From Croceibacterium salegens (GTDB lineage Bacteria > Pseudomonadota > Alphaproteobacteria > Sphingomonadales > Sphingomonadaceae), in the NCBI RefSeq assembly GCF_009827435.1, contig NZ_WTYM01000044.1, forward strand, positions 1-64,000: 64,000 bases of DNA. Reading direction: 5' to 3'. Positions 36,862 through 47,757 of the stretch are shown here, in pieces (positions within the stretch are counted from its first letter, which is position 1; each line of letters opens with the position of its first letter). The notes beneath the pieces are model-generated. The model searched no databases, was not told the origin of the DNA, and worked only from the letters and a program-made list of their open reading frames with translations. Made by a program: the position numbers and the translations under genes.

Positions 36862-36873
36862 GGTAGCGCTATC
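36862..36873. promoter_or_regulatory. Imperfect TAGCGCTA-core operator-like site
   Basis: GGTAGCGCTATC carries the same TAGCGCTA core as the perfect palindrome at 22372-22387. It lies 28 bp before the ATG of the PD40 gene, at a position fit for repression. The outer bases are only partly symmetric. Confidence 0.4.
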
Positions 36874-36901
36874 GTCGGAGCACCTCGGGGGAGGAACACC
36901 G

Positions 36902-38422
36902 ATGATCTTGCGCCACTTGCTTGTTGCCGTGTCGCTGATTTGCGCCGCACCGTCGGTCGCGGAGGACCTCGGACAATTCGCTTCCGAAGGTGACGTCGGA
37001 GAGGCCGCCCTCGCTGGCAGCGTCGAACTGGATGGTAGCACCTACCGGGTAACCGGCGGCGGCGCGAACATCTGGGGCGAGGCCGACGCGTTCCACTATG
37101 TCTGGACCCAACGGTCGGGCGACCTGCACATCGCCGCCGATATCGCCTTCGAGGGTGAGGGCGGCGATCCACATCGCAAGGCCGGGCTGATGATCCGCCA
37201 GGACCTCTCGCCCAACGCCGCTTATGCCGATGTCATGGTTCACGGCGACGGGCTGGTGGCATTGCAATATCGCGAGGTCCCCGGCGGACCTACGCGGCAG
37301 ATCGTCTCGAACGTGTCGCATCCCGGCCGTGTGCGGCTCGAGCGCCAGGGCAACTTCGTCTACTTCTCGGTCGCGGGCAGCGACGGTGTGCTGCACCAGG
37401 CCGGCGGCAGTTTCCGCATCGCCTTTCAGGCGCCTTATCTCGTCGGGCTGGCGGTTTCGGCGCACGACAATGCGAAGGCCGAGACGGCCCGCTTCTCGAA
37501 CGTCGAACTGACCGTTCCGCAACTCGCCTACGTTCCCGACACAGGCTACGCGGCGCAGGTCGAGGCCACGCTCGAAACGATGGAGGTCGGCGGTGTGCGG
37601 ACCCGCACGGTGGTGCGCCACTTCGACCGGAAGATCGAAGCGCCCAACTGGAGCCGCGACGGCGCGGCACTATATTACAACAGCGACGGCCGGATCTGGC
37701 GCATCCCGGTCGAGGGTGGGGAGCCGCGTGCGGTCGATACCGGTGGGCGCAACGCCAACAACAACGACCACGGCCTGTCGCCTGACGGGTCGCTGATGGC
37801 CATTTCCGACCAGAGTGAGCCCGACAACCTCAGCCGCATCCACGTCGTCACGCTCGACGGTTCGAAGCCGGTGCGTACCGTGGTCAGCGATCCCAAGGCG
37901 CGGTCCTACTGGCATGCCTGGTCGCCCGACGGAACGACGCTGGCCTATGTCCGTGTCGGCGCGGACGACGGCACCTACGATATCTGGGGGGTGAAAGCCG
38001 AGGGAGGCGATCCCTGGCCGCTGGTCGTCGGGCCGGGATCGGACGACGGGCCTGAGTATTCACCCGACGGCCGCTTCCTCTACTTCAATTCGACGCGCAG
38101 TGGGGCGATGCAGTTGTGGCGCGCGAACGCCGACGGCTCCGATCCGGTTCGCCTGACGCACGATCCCGTGCGGCGCGACTGGTTCCCGCACCTCTCGCCC
38201 GACGGAAAGTGGATCGCCTACATCTCGTTCGGCGACGACGTCGCGGTCACCGACCACCCGCCGAACCGCGAGGACGTGCAGTTGCGGCTCATGCCGGCCG
38301 ACGGCAGCGAACCGCCGACCGTCCTTACCCGCCTGTTCGGCGGGCAAGGAACGATCAACGTGCCGAGCTGGTCACCCGACGGGAAGCGGATTGCCTTCGT
38401 CAGCTATCGGCTGAAGCGCTGA
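36902..38422 (+). CDS. Secreted TolB-like PD40 beta-propeller protein with N-terminal lectin-like domain
   Basis: A 506-aa protein starting at 36902 after GGGGAGG. It has a signal peptide (LLVAVSLICAAPSVAE), an N-terminal ~190-residue DUF1349/concanavalin-like region (GLMIRQDLSPNAAYADVMVHGDGLVALQ style, split here: GLMIRQDLS and DVMVHGDGLVALQYRE), then four or five PD40 blades marked by NWSRDGAALYYNSDGRIWRI, HAWSPDGTTLAYVRV, EYSPDGRFLYFNS, HLSPDGKWIAYIS and SWSPDGKRIAFVS. Such proteins are periplasmic carbohydrate-linked sensors or scaffolds. The operator-like site upstream matches one in front of the glycosidase. Confidence 0.82.
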   Translation: MILRHLLVAVSLICAAPSVAEDLGQFASEGDVGEAALAGSVELDGSTYRVTGGGANIWGEADAFHYVWTQRSGDLHIAADIAFEGEGGDPHRKAGLMIRQDLSPNAAYADVMVHGDGLVALQYREVPGGPTRQIVSNVSHPGRVRLERQGNFVYFSVAGSDGVLHQAGGSFRIAFQAPYLVGLAVSAHDNAKAETARFSNVELTVPQLAYVPDTGYAAQVEATLETMEVGGVRTRTVVRHFDRKIEAPNWSRDGAALYYNSDGRIWRIPVEGGEPRAVDTGGRNANNNDHGLSPDGSLMAISDQSEPDNLSRIHVVTLDGSKPVRTVVSDPKARSYWHAWSPDGTTLAYVRVGADDGTYDIWGVKAEGGDPWPLVVGPGSDDGPEYSPDGRFLYFNSTRSGAMQLWRANADGSDPVRLTHDPVRRDWFPHLSPDGKWIAYISFGDDVAVTDHPPNREDVQLRLMPADGSEPPTVLTRLFGGQGTINVPSWSPDGKRIAFVSYRLKR

Positions 38423-38428
38423 TTACGC

Positions 38429-38908
38429 TCAGAGCTGGCCGAGCATGTGCTCCGCGCTCGAGACGTTGAAGTCGCCCGGCGCTTCGACGTTGAGTTCGGT
38501 GACCACACCGTCGTCGACGATCATCGAATAGCGCTGGCCGCGGGTGCCGAGGCCGAAGCCCGAGCCGTCCATCGTCAGGCCGAGCGCAGTGGCGAAATCG
38601 CCGTTTCCGTCGGCCAGCATGGTGATGTCGTCGGATCCGGAGGCCTTGTTCCACGCGCCCATCACGAAGGCGTCGTTGACCGCGGTGCCGACGATTTCGT
38701 CGATGCCCTTGGCCTTGAGTTCGGCGGCCTTTTCGACGAAGCCCGGCAGGTGCTTGGCGGAGCAGGTCGGGGTGAAAGCGCCCGGCACCGAAAAAAGCGC
38801 CACCTTCTTGCCCTTGAAGTATTCGCCCGACTGGACCTTTTGCGGACCTTCGGCAGTGGCCTTGACCAGCGTCACGTCCGGCAGCGTGTCTCCCTTGGAA
38901 ATCGTCAT
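38429..38908 (-). CDS. Peroxiredoxin, Prx5-type (type II)
   Basis: A 159-aa thiol peroxidase with VPGAFTPTCS, the peroxidatic Cys being C49. No other Cys is present, so this is a 1-Cys form that needs glutathione, glutaredoxin or thioredoxin for recycling. AKGIDEIVGTAVNDAFVMGAW and GLGTRGQRYSMIVDDG are family features. It reduces hydrogen and organic peroxides in the cytosol. It is convergent with the PD40 gene (6-bp gap) and monocistronic. Confidence 0.93.
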   Translation of the reverse strand: MTISKGDTLPDVTLVKATAEGPQKVQSGEYFKGKKVALFSVPGAFTPTCSAKHLPGFVEKAAELKAKGIDEIVGTAVNDAFVMGAWNKASGSDDITMLADGNGDFATALGLTMDGSGFGLGTRGQRYSMIVDDGVVTELNVEAPGDFNVSSAEHMLGQL

Positions 38909-39017
38909 CGTTTCTGTCTCCAGCCACTAGTTGCGAGGTGGAGATAGTGGGCGCTTCGCGAGACGCAAGCGGCAAAAGGGGCGCTGGCGAAGCAAGCCCG
39001 CCGCGCCCCCGGCAATG

Positions 39018-42000
39018 TCACAACTTGAAGTCGTCGAACCCGACCTTGACCCCGAAGTAGAAGAAGCGGCCGACCGCGCTAACCGGATAGAAGGTCGTGC
39101 CAATGGAAGGCTTCTGGTCGAACAGGTTGTTCACACCGCCAAAGACCTGCACCTCGTCGGACACGTCGAACCGCGCGTAGATATCGTGCTGCCAGCGCTC
39201 CTTGAGGTAGCGATAGCGGTCGTCGACGATGTCCGGATTGCCGGCCATCTGCACGTTCGTGTAGCGCGAGGTCTTCGAGAAGTAGGTCAGACCATAATTG
39301 ATGGTCACGGCGTCGAACGTCCACGTGAGGTCGGCGTTGACGGTGTACTTGGGCGACCGGGTGATGGCCTCTCCGCGGATGTTGGTCACCGGCGCGCCGG
39401 GGACCGAAATGAAGGTCAGCCGATCAAGATAGTTGCCGATCAGGTTGACGGTGAAGATGCCGGCGTTGTCGGTGATCAACCGATAATTGAGGTTCACGTC
39501 GAGCCCTGCGGTGCGGAAGGCCGCAACGTTGAAGGGCTTGAGCGTGTAGTCGACGATGTTGCCGGGATCGGCGGTGCCTCCGGTGCCGTTCTGGCGCGTA
39601 ATCTGCGCGCAATACGGGTTGTCGAGCGTCGGCTGGTCGACACACAGGCCGGCGATCTCGTTGGCGGTGGCGGTGTTGATCGCGTTCTTGATCTTGATGT
39701 CGTACCAATCGAACCGCGCCGACAGGCCCGGCACGAAGCTCGGCTGCAGTATGGCCCCGACCGTCCAGGTCTTGGCGGTTTCCTCGCTCAGGTCGGGATT
39801 GCCGGTAACCGAGCCGGGCAGGCTGGACGACCGGGTATCGCGATAGGTCGAGGGATCGGCGCCGAGCGAGGTCAGCAGCGAGGCGCAGTTGGCTGCACGG
39901 TATTGGGTTCCGTTCTGGACCTGGTTCTGGTTGCACGGGTCGGTGATGAACAGGAACGTCTGGCTGGGCGCGGCGAACAGCTCACCGATGTTGGGCGCCC
40001 GAACCGCCGTGGAGTAGGTGCCGACAATGGCGATGTCGCGCACCGGCGAGTAGTTTGCGTCGACCTTCCACGCCCAGGTCGTGCCGATCGTCGAGTAGTC
40101 CGAATAGCGGACCGCGCCGCCGACCTCGAGGTTTTCGGCGAAGGGCATTCCCTGCAGAATGGGCAAGCGAACCTCGCTGAACAGTTCGAAGACGTCGTAC
40201 TTGCCGACCACCGGCCCCAGCTTGTTGCCATAGGTCAGCCCTTGTTCCAGCAAGTCGTCGGGATCGAACGAACTGGTCTCGCGGCGGTATTCCGCGCCGA
40301 CGGCGAAGCCGAGTGCCCCGCCGCCAGGGAAGGTGAAGACGTTGGCAAGGTCGCCGGAGACACTTGCCGACACCACGTTCTGGGTAAGCTTCTCACGGTC
40401 GGTGGTATCGGCCTGGACCCACGCGATTGCCGCCGGGTCGGCCACGTTCTCGCCGAAAATGTTGAGTGGCAGGCACTCGCCGGGCTGGAAGGTGGTCGGC
40501 GGAATCTCGTTGCGTGTATAGTTGTAGGGCTGGAACGGTGTCCATGACGGGTCGAGATTGACCCGGCAGGTCGGCTGGCCCGTCGCCGGGTCCTCCACCA
40601 CATCGATCGCGGCGTAGAAACGGTCGGTGAACATGTCGTCGACGTAGTGGTTGGTCGCCTTCATTTGGCCATAGGTGTAGCTGACCTCGTAGTTGAGATT
40701 GTCGGTCAGGTCGCCGCGCAGCCCGATCACGCCGCGCCAGGTCTCGCGCGTAATGTCCTCGCCGCGGATGCCGAGGTCGAAGTTGTCGCGGTTGACCAGG
40801 ACGTCGCCGTAAGGCGCGATTGCCGCGACCGAAGCGGGAATGAAGGGATTGTCGAACGGAATGTAGAGGTAATAGTCGTAGGTCGGCTGGGACAGCGAGA
40901 ACGACTTGATATTCGCGTACTTGCCTTCCGCGAACAGGGTTATCTCGGGCGAGAATTCGTAGTGCGTGATGACGTTGACGATGTCGCGGTTGATCTTGGG
41001 CAGGATGTCGAGACGGTAGTCGCTGACGTGCGTGGCGTTGCCGCCCTGACTGTAGAAGTCCGGCACGAACTTTCCACCGTCGAACGCGACGACATTGCCG
41101 TCGCTGTTGACGAGGTAATCAGGGAAGCCGTCGAAATCGATGTCGATCCCGCCCTCGCGGTTGGTGTCGAAATAGCGCACGTCGGCCAGCGGGATGTTGT
41201 CGGCTATGCCGTTGTCGTTGGGGCCAGTGTAGCCACCCTGGTTCTCCGGATCGTCTGGATTGAGGTAGAACGCGGTCAGGCGCGAGGCGGAATAGCGCTT
41301 GCGCTTGGCATAGGGCAGCCGGTCTTCCTCGCCGTGTTCGTAGGCGATGGCGACATTGCCCCGACCATCGGAAAAGTTCGTACCTGCGGTCAGCGCGGCG
41401 AGCTTCTGCGCGCCGCCCCCGGCATCGCTGACGCCGTACTGGCCGCGAGCCGTGATTCCTTCGAAATTGTGCTTCATCACGAAGTTGACCACGCCCGACA
41501 CACCATCGGCGCCGTAAATGGCCGAGGCGCCGCCGGTGAGGATATCGACACGCTCTACCAGGTCGCTCGGGATGGTGTTGATATCGACCGCCTGGGTGCC
41601 GTTCGTCCCGGCGACGTGCCGGCGCCCGTCCACCAGCACCAGCGTGCGCTGCGTTCCCAGGTTGCGCAGGTCGAGCAGGTTGAGACCGGTGAAGCCGATC
41701 GCCGCCTGCTCACCGCCGTTACGGTCGGAGCCTGACGATCCCTGCAGGGCGGGAATGCCGCTGAGGAAATCGGTGAGATTGGTCGTGCCCGACTCTTCGA
41801 CCTGGGCCGTGCCCACCGACAGCACCGGATTGGGCGTGTCGAAGTCCTGCCGCCGGATGCGCGATCCGGTGACGATTATGGCCGGGCCTTCTTCCGCGCT
41901 TTCCGCTGCGAGGTCGGTGGAGCTCTCGTCGGTCACTTCACCAATCTGCTCGTCGGACGATGGATCGTCCTGAGCGGACACGGAGGGCGCCATGAGCAGT

Positions 42001-42056
42001 GCCTGTCCGGCTACGCCAGCGAGGAGGATACGGGCGAGGGTTGAAATTCGTGTCAT
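39018..42056 (-). CDS. TonB-dependent outer-membrane receptor
   Basis: A 1012-aa receptor. Start at 42056 (MTRISTLAR, GGGAGC 7-12 bp upstream). It has a signal peptide ending in VSAQ, a TonB-box/plug start at EGPAIIVTGSRIRRQDF (58-72), plug motifs TLVLVDGRRHV and GASAIYGADGVSGVVNFV, and a long 22-strand barrel ending in VGFDDFKL (terminal hydrophobic residue). It imports a large substrate using TonB energy; in this group such receptors handle glycans or siderophores, and no ligand can be named. It is monocistronic, divergent from ahcY. Confidence 0.92.
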   Translation of the reverse strand: MTRISTLARILLAGVAGQALLMAPSVSAQDDPSSDEQIGEVTDESSTDLAAESAEEGPAIIVTGSRIRRQDFDTPNPVLSVGTAQVEESGTTNLTDFLSGIPALQGSSGSDRNGGEQAAIGFTGLNLLDLRNLGTQRTLVLVDGRRHVAGTNGTQAVDINTIPSDLVERVDILTGGASAIYGADGVSGVVNFVMKHNFEGITARGQYGVSDAGGGAQKLAALTAGTNFSDGRGNVAIAYEHGEEDRLPYAKRKRYSASRLTAFYLNPDDPENQGGYTGPNDNGIADNIPLADVRYFDTNREGGIDIDFDGFPDYLVNSDGNVVAFDGGKFVPDFYSQGGNATHVSDYRLDILPKINRDIVNVITHYEFSPEITLFAEGKYANIKSFSLSQPTYDYYLYIPFDNPFIPASVAAIAPYGDVLVNRDNFDLGIRGEDITRETWRGVIGLRGDLTDNLNYEVSYTYGQMKATNHYVDDMFTDRFYAAIDVVEDPATGQPTCRVNLDPSWTPFQPYNYTRNEIPPTTFQPGECLPLNIFGENVADPAAIAWVQADTTDREKLTQNVVSASVSGDLANVFTFPGGGALGFAVGAEYRRETSSFDPDDLLEQGLTYGNKLGPVVGKYDVFELFSEVRLPILQGMPFAENLEVGGAVRYSDYSTIGTTWAWKVDANYSPVRDIAIVGTYSTAVRAPNIGELFAAPSQTFLFITDPCNQNQVQNGTQYRAANCASLLTSLGADPSTYRDTRSSSLPGSVTGNPDLSEETAKTWTVGAILQPSFVPGLSARFDWYDIKIKNAINTATANEIAGLCVDQPTLDNPYCAQITRQNGTGGTADPGNIVDYTLKPFNVAAFRTAGLDVNLNYRLITDNAGIFTVNLIGNYLDRLTFISVPGAPVTNIRGEAITRSPKYTVNADLTWTFDAVTINYGLTYFSKTSRYTNVQMAGNPDIVDDRYRYLKERWQHDIYARFDVSDEVQVFGGVNNLFDQKPSIGTTFYPVSAVGRFFYFGVKVGFDDFKL

Positions 42057-42508
42057 GCTCTTGCTCCCTGAACTACCGTGAACCGGAATTGCGGCAGGTG
42101 CCGCCGGTTCGATCCAGACAAGCTCTCTCGGTCGCGGAGCATGGCTTTGTGACAAGGGTTCCGGTCCGGGCGCCATTGCACCACGGATGCGGCAATCCCG
42201 ACATGCCCCTTTGCGCTCGCCGGGTCTTCGCCGTCACCCTTCGGGTGATCGCCGATCGGGACGGCTTGCAGCATGAATTTCGGACATTCCCGTGGAACTG
42301 CCCGTTGATTTCGATGGACGGCGGACGAATGCCGACTGGCGTCGGGAGGGTACATTTGGTCGATTGAGCAGCGCCATTCGCCGAAGCGGAAAGGCCCAAG
42401 AATCGCCCATTTGCGCCGCGCGCCGTCCCGGTCTATGGAGAATTTCGACACTGGCGAAGCATGGAGCCCCGGCGACGCCTTCATCACACTTCGAAGGAGT
42501 TTCCACGC
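42057..42508. other. Divergent promoter region between TonB receptor and ahcY (452 bp)
   Basis: This gap holds promoters for the receptor (-) and ahcY (+). Frames of up to 108 codons exist but look spurious (Cys/Arg/Ser-rich). A TCACCC-TTC-GGGTGA hairpin lies at 42234-42248. I looked for an SAH/SAM riboswitch before ahcY and saw no conserved core I could recognise. Confidence 0.4.
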
Positions 42509-43915
<1,407 letters not shown>

Positions 43916-43921
43916 TCGCGC

Positions 43922-43950
43922 ATCCCCTCCCGCCACACGCGGGAGGGGAT
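43922..43950. repeat. GC-rich palindromic repeat (CCCCTCCCGC family), copy 2; probable ahcY terminator
   Basis: ATCCCCTCCCGC (43922-43933) and GCGGGAGGGGAT (43939-43950) form a perfect 12-bp stem with a CACAC loop. It shares CCCCTCCCGC/GCGGGAGGGG with 27991-28012, which makes it one of a dispersed family. Confidence 0.65.
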
Positions 43951-44000
43951 AGCCCTTACGGTCTGTTGCATCAGTGGCGCGCGGCTCATAGCTGTAAGTG

Positions 44001-46349
44001 ATGGAGCTCACGCCAACCGCACTGGTACTGCTCGGCCTTATGCTGGCCGCGTGGACGTTTGGCGCCGGCTGGTTGGCGCTGGGCGCCAGCAAGACGGCGC
44101 GCCAGGCGCGTGCCTCACGATCGAACGCCCGGCGCCTCGCGCGAATGATGGAAGATTCGCCCGCCGTACCGTTGCTGGTGCGGGCGGATATGAAGATCGA
44201 AGGTCCCGACAAGCTCGCAAGCTGGCTCGGGCTCGACAGCCTTCCCGGCTATCTCAGCGAACTGTCCGAGGCGACCGGCGAAAGTGGGCTGGGCGAATTC
44301 GAGATGGGCGAACTCACCGAGGCGGTTCGGCGCACGCAGAAGACGGCTGCGCCGTTTCGGATGGTCGTAACTCCGCGCGGTTCGGAGCGCAGCCTGGCGC
44401 TGCGCGGGCAGGTCGCCGATCCGGTCGTCGCCCCGCCGGGCGCGGCGTTGGTCTGGTTCTTCGACTTCTCCGAAAGCCACGTCGAACTGACCCGGCTGCG
44501 CGAGGAGACGCAGCACGCGCGCGACGACTTCGCCGCGCTGGTCGGGCTGATCGAGGCCGCCCCGATGCCGATGTGGTTCCGCGGTCCCGACATGAAGCTA
44601 CGGCTGGTCAACAGCGCCTACGTCAAGGCGGTCGGGGCGGACAACGCCGACGCGGTCGTCGAGAAGCAGGTCGAGCTGATCGAGCGGGTCGACGGCCTCA
44701 CCGCGGCGCAGATCGCCGCACAGGCCCGCGACAAGGACCTGCCGATCGAGCGCATCGTGCAGGCGACAGTGGGCAGCCAGCGCCGCACCGTGCGGGTCAG
44801 CGATCTGCCGCTCGGCCAGGAGGGTGTCGCCGGTTACGCCATCGACATCGAGGAGATGGAGGAGCAGTCGCGCGCCTTCCGCGCCTTCCGCGAGGCGCAG
44901 CGGCAGATGCTCGATCAGCTTTCGATCGGCGTCGCCCAGTTCGATTCCGAGCAGCGTCTGTCGTTTTCTAACCAGCCGTTCCAGCGGCAGTTCTCGCTTC
45001 CGGCCAATTCGGCGGTCGATCCGCCTTCGTTCGAGCGCTTCCTCGACATCGCGCGCGATGCCGGGCGGGTGCCCGAAGTGCGCGATTTCCCGGCGTGGCG
45101 GCGCGAGCTGGTCGACTGGTTCGCCTCCGATGCCTCGCACGACGAGGCCTGGACTTTGAGCGACGGCACGCACCTGCGCGTCGTGGCCCAGCCGATGCCC
45201 GACGGCGGGCTTGTGATAATTGCCGAGGACCGCTCCGAACCGCTCGCCCTCTCGGCGATGCGCGACACCCTGCTGCGGACCCGCGCCGCGACTTTCGACA
45301 GCCTTTTCGAATCGCTCGCGGTTTTTGCGCCCGACGGACGGATGCAGCTGTGGAACCGCCGCTTCGGGGATATTTGGGGTCTGCCCGAACATTTCCTCGA
45401 CGAACACCCCCGGATCGATAAGGTGCTAGAAAAGATCAGCCGGCAACTTGCTCGACCCGGGCAATGGAAGGCAATTGGCGATGTAGTTCGCTCGGCCACG
45501 CTCGACCGTCAGCAGCGCGGCGGGCAGGTGACCCTCACCGACGGCCGCACCCTCGAATTCGCCGGCGTCCCGCTGCCCGATGGCAACGGGTTGCTGACAG
45601 TGCTTGACGTGACAGATTCGAAAAAAGCTGAAGACGTCCTTCGCGAGCGCGCTAGCGCGTTGGAAGAGGCCGATGCAGTTAAGACCCGGTTCCTTGCCAA
45701 CATGAGTTATGAATTCCGCACGCCTTTGACCTCGATAGGTGGCTTTGCCGAGTTGCTGCAGGGTGGGGTCGCCGGCAAGCTGACTTCGAAGGGCCAGGAA
45801 TACATCGCGGCGATTATCGCCTCTGTTGAGCGCCTGTCGCAACAGATCGAAACGGTGCTCGATCTTACCCAGAGCGAGGTAGGGCTTCTTCCGATCGCCA
45901 CGGAAGAGGTCGACCTGCTAGCCTTCGTCACTTCCGTCGTACGTGAGCGTGAGGATGTGATCGAGGATAACGACCTCACGCTCAACTTGCGCGGCAACAA
46001 GGGCATTGGGACGGTGGTAGTCGACAAGCGTCAGCTCGGCCGCGCATTGGGCAACATCCTCGACAATGCGATTGCCGCGATGCCAGAAGGGGGGCGAATT
46101 GTGGTTGCGCTGTCGCGGATGAAACAGGGCGTGCGGATCGTCATTTCCGACAACGGCCCCGGCATGAAACCGAGTGAACTGGCGCGCGCCCTTGAAGGAT
46201 ATCGCATCGGCACTGGCGGCATGCCCGGGGCGCGGCGCGGCGGGCTCGGCCTGCCGCTGGCCCGCCAGCTGATCGAGGCGCACGGCGGCAAGCTCGAACT
46301 GCAGAGCGAGCAGGGTGTGGGAACCACCGCCACGATCCTCTTGCCGTGA
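44001..46349 (+). CDS. divL: DivL-type PAS sensor kinase homologue with Tyr at the phospho-site
   Basis: A 782-aa protein: an N-terminal membrane helix (about 6-28), PAS-like regions near 180-290 and 435-540, then the H-box FLANMSYEFRTPLTS, in which Y570 replaces the usual His. HATPase boxes follow: GNILDNAIAAM (N-box), ISDNGPGM (G1) and GGLGLPLARQL (G2). In Caulobacter, DivL has the same His-to-Tyr change and works as a signal-reading pseudo-kinase that sets CckA activity and so CtrA phosphorylation. The tsaE GTG overlaps its stop. A GTG at 43998 just before the ATG is possible too. Confidence 0.88.
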   Translation: MELTPTALVLLGLMLAAWTFGAGWLALGASKTARQARASRSNARRLARMMEDSPAVPLLVRADMKIEGPDKLASWLGLDSLPGYLSELSEATGESGLGEFEMGELTEAVRRTQKTAAPFRMVVTPRGSERSLALRGQVADPVVAPPGAALVWFFDFSESHVELTRLREETQHARDDFAALVGLIEAAPMPMWFRGPDMKLRLVNSAYVKAVGADNADAVVEKQVELIERVDGLTAAQIAAQARDKDLPIERIVQATVGSQRRTVRVSDLPLGQEGVAGYAIDIEEMEEQSRAFRAFREAQRQMLDQLSIGVAQFDSEQRLSFSNQPFQRQFSLPANSAVDPPSFERFLDIARDAGRVPEVRDFPAWRRELVDWFASDASHDEAWTLSDGTHLRVVAQPMPDGGLVIIAEDRSEPLALSAMRDTLLRTRAATFDSLFESLAVFAPDGRMQLWNRRFGDIWGLPEHFLDEHPRIDKVLEKISRQLARPGQWKAIGDVVRSATLDRQQRGGQVTLTDGRTLEFAGVPLPDGNGLLTVLDVTDSKKAEDVLRERASALEEADAVKTRFLANMSYEFRTPLTSIGGFAELLQGGVAGKLTSKGQEYIAAIIASVERLSQQIETVLDLTQSEVGLLPIATEEVDLLAFVTSVVREREDVIEDNDLTLNLRGNKGIGTVVVDKRQLGRALGNILDNAIAAMPEGGRIVVALSRMKQGVRIVISDNGPGMKPSELARALEGYRIGTGGMPGARRGGLGLPLARQLIEAHGGKLELQSEQGVGTTATILLP

Positions 46350-46783
46350 CCGTCGACCTGCCGGACCTGGCCTCGATGGAGGCGTTCGGCGTGCGCATCG
46401 CTGCGCGGCTTAGGCTTGGCGACATCGTTGCGCTGACCGGCAACCTCGGTACCGGCAAGACGACGCTGGCGCGCGCAATCATTGCCGCGCTCGGCCATAA
46501 GGGCGAGGTTCCGTCACCGACCTTCACCATCGTCGAAACTTACGACGGGCTCGATCCGCCGCTGGTCCATGCCGACTTCTACCGCCTCGAATCGCCTCGG
46601 GAGGCCGGAGAACTCGGGCTCGACGACTATCGCGAGGGCGCCGCGCTGCTCGCAGAATGGCCCGACAGAGCCGGAGGCTTCGCGCACGAAGCCGCTTGCC
46701 TGTCGGTCACGCTGGAATTTGCTGAAAGCGGTCGCAAGGCGATTGTGAAAGGCGGCGAGGATTGGCTAGGGCGCCTTCCATGA
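46346..46783 (+). CDS. tsaE: tRNA N6-threonylcarbamoyladenosine ATPase TsaE
   Basis: A 145-aa P-loop protein with Walker A GNLGTGKTT (32-40), then VPSPTFTIVETY and VHADFYRLES, which are hallmarks of TsaE (YjeE). TsaE helps the TsaB/TsaD complex make t6A on ANN-decoding tRNAs. The start is GTG at 46346, overlapping the divL TGA by 4 bp, and its own TGA overlaps the next ATG. It is thus in the middle of a coupled operon. Confidence 0.92.
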   Translation: MTVDLPDLASMEAFGVRIAARLRLGDIVALTGNLGTGKTTLARAIIAALGHKGEVPSPTFTIVETYDGLDPPLVHADFYRLESPREAGELGLDDYREGAALLAEWPDRAGGFAHEAACLSVTLEFAESGRKAIVKGGEDWLGRLP

Positions 46784-47757
46784 GTGGAGAGTTGCCCGCA
46801 GGGCTGGACGAATTCCTTGATCGCGCCGGTTGGGGCGGCAGCGCCGTCGAGCCGCTGGCCGGCGACGCCAGCTTCCGGCGCTATTTTCGTATCCGCGATG
46901 CTGATCGCAGCGCTATGCTGATGGATGCCCCGCCGCCACACGAGGACCCGGGCCCCTTCCTTGACGTCGGCGCATGGCTTTCGCACCACGGACATCGCGC
47001 ACCGGAAATCCACGCCGAGGATCGCGGCCGCGGGCTGGTGCTCATCGAGGATTTCGGCGCCGACCGTATGCGCGACTGGCTCGACGATAATCCCGGTGCG
47101 GAGACCGAAACCTATCGCCGGGCGATTGATGCTCTTGTGAGCCTGCACAACTCGCCACCCGGCCCGTTCGCGCCTTACGATATGGCTGTGTACCAGCGCG
47201 AAGCGGCTTTGCTGACCGAATGGTATGCCCCGGCGGCAGGGCTGGACGTCGACGCTGCCGCTTATGTTGCGGCCTGGGACGAGGTACTCGCCCCGATGCT
47301 TCCGCGCCAACAGCCGGGCGTCACTGTGCTGCGTGACTATCACGCCGAGAACATCATGCTGCTCGATGGCGGCGAGCAGGGTTTGATCGATTTCCAGGAC
47401 GCGCTGGTCGGCCACCCGGCCTACGACCTCGTCAGCCTGCTGCAGGACGCGCGGCGCGATGTTTCGCCCGATCTCGAACGGGCAATGCTCGACCATTACC
47501 TGTCGCAGGTCGATGCCGGTCCGGATTTCCTCGCCGACTATGCCCGCCTTGGCGCACAGCGGAATGCCAAGATCGTCGGCATCTTCGTCCGCTTGTGGAA
47601 GCGCGACTGCAAGAAGCACTACACTGCGATGATTCCGCGTGTGTGGAATGCATTGGAGCGCGACCTTGCGCATCCTGCGCTCGCGCCGGTGGCAGGATGG
47701 TTCGACGCCAACATTCCGCAACATATCCGCGCTAGCGGCGGCGGCGACCTGTCATGA
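46780..47757 (+). CDS. amgK: N-acetylmuramate/N-acetylglucosamine anomeric kinase AmgK
   Basis: A 325-aa aminoglycoside-phosphotransferase fold kinase. GDASFRRYFRI is the nucleotide loop, RDYHAEN (185-191) carries the catalytic Asp186 and LIDFQDALVG (202-211) carries the metal-binding Asp204. AmgK puts a phosphate on the C1 of MurNAc (and GlcNAc) for recycling to UDP-MurNAc without de novo MurA/MurB. The next gene codes for its partner MurU. The ATG at 46780 overlaps the tsaE stop. Confidence 0.9.
   Translation: MSGELPAGLDEFLDRAGWGGSAVEPLAGDASFRRYFRIRDADRSAMLMDAPPPHEDPGPFLDVGAWLSHHGHRAPEIHAEDRGRGLVLIEDFGADRMRDWLDDNPGAETETYRRAIDALVSLHNSPPGPFAPYDMAVYQREAALLTEWYAPAAGLDVDAAAYVAAWDEVLAPMLPRQQPGVTVLRDYHAENIMLLDGGEQGLIDFQDALVGHPAYDLVSLLQDARRDVSPDLERAMLDHYLSQVDAGPDFLADYARLGAQRNAKIVGIFVRLWKRDCKKHYTAMIPRVWNALERDLAHPALAPVAGWFDANIPQHIRASGGGDLS

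Noticed and set aside
38931-40547. A 538-codon frame antisense to the TonB receptor
   Set aside because: It is a shadow of the receptor's codon bias; the receptor frame has clear plug and barrel motifs.
42380-42508. SAH or SAM riboswitch upstream of ahcY
   Set aside because: I could not find the conserved cores of the riboswitch classes I know; only ordinary GC-rich stems are present. A covariance-model search would settle it.
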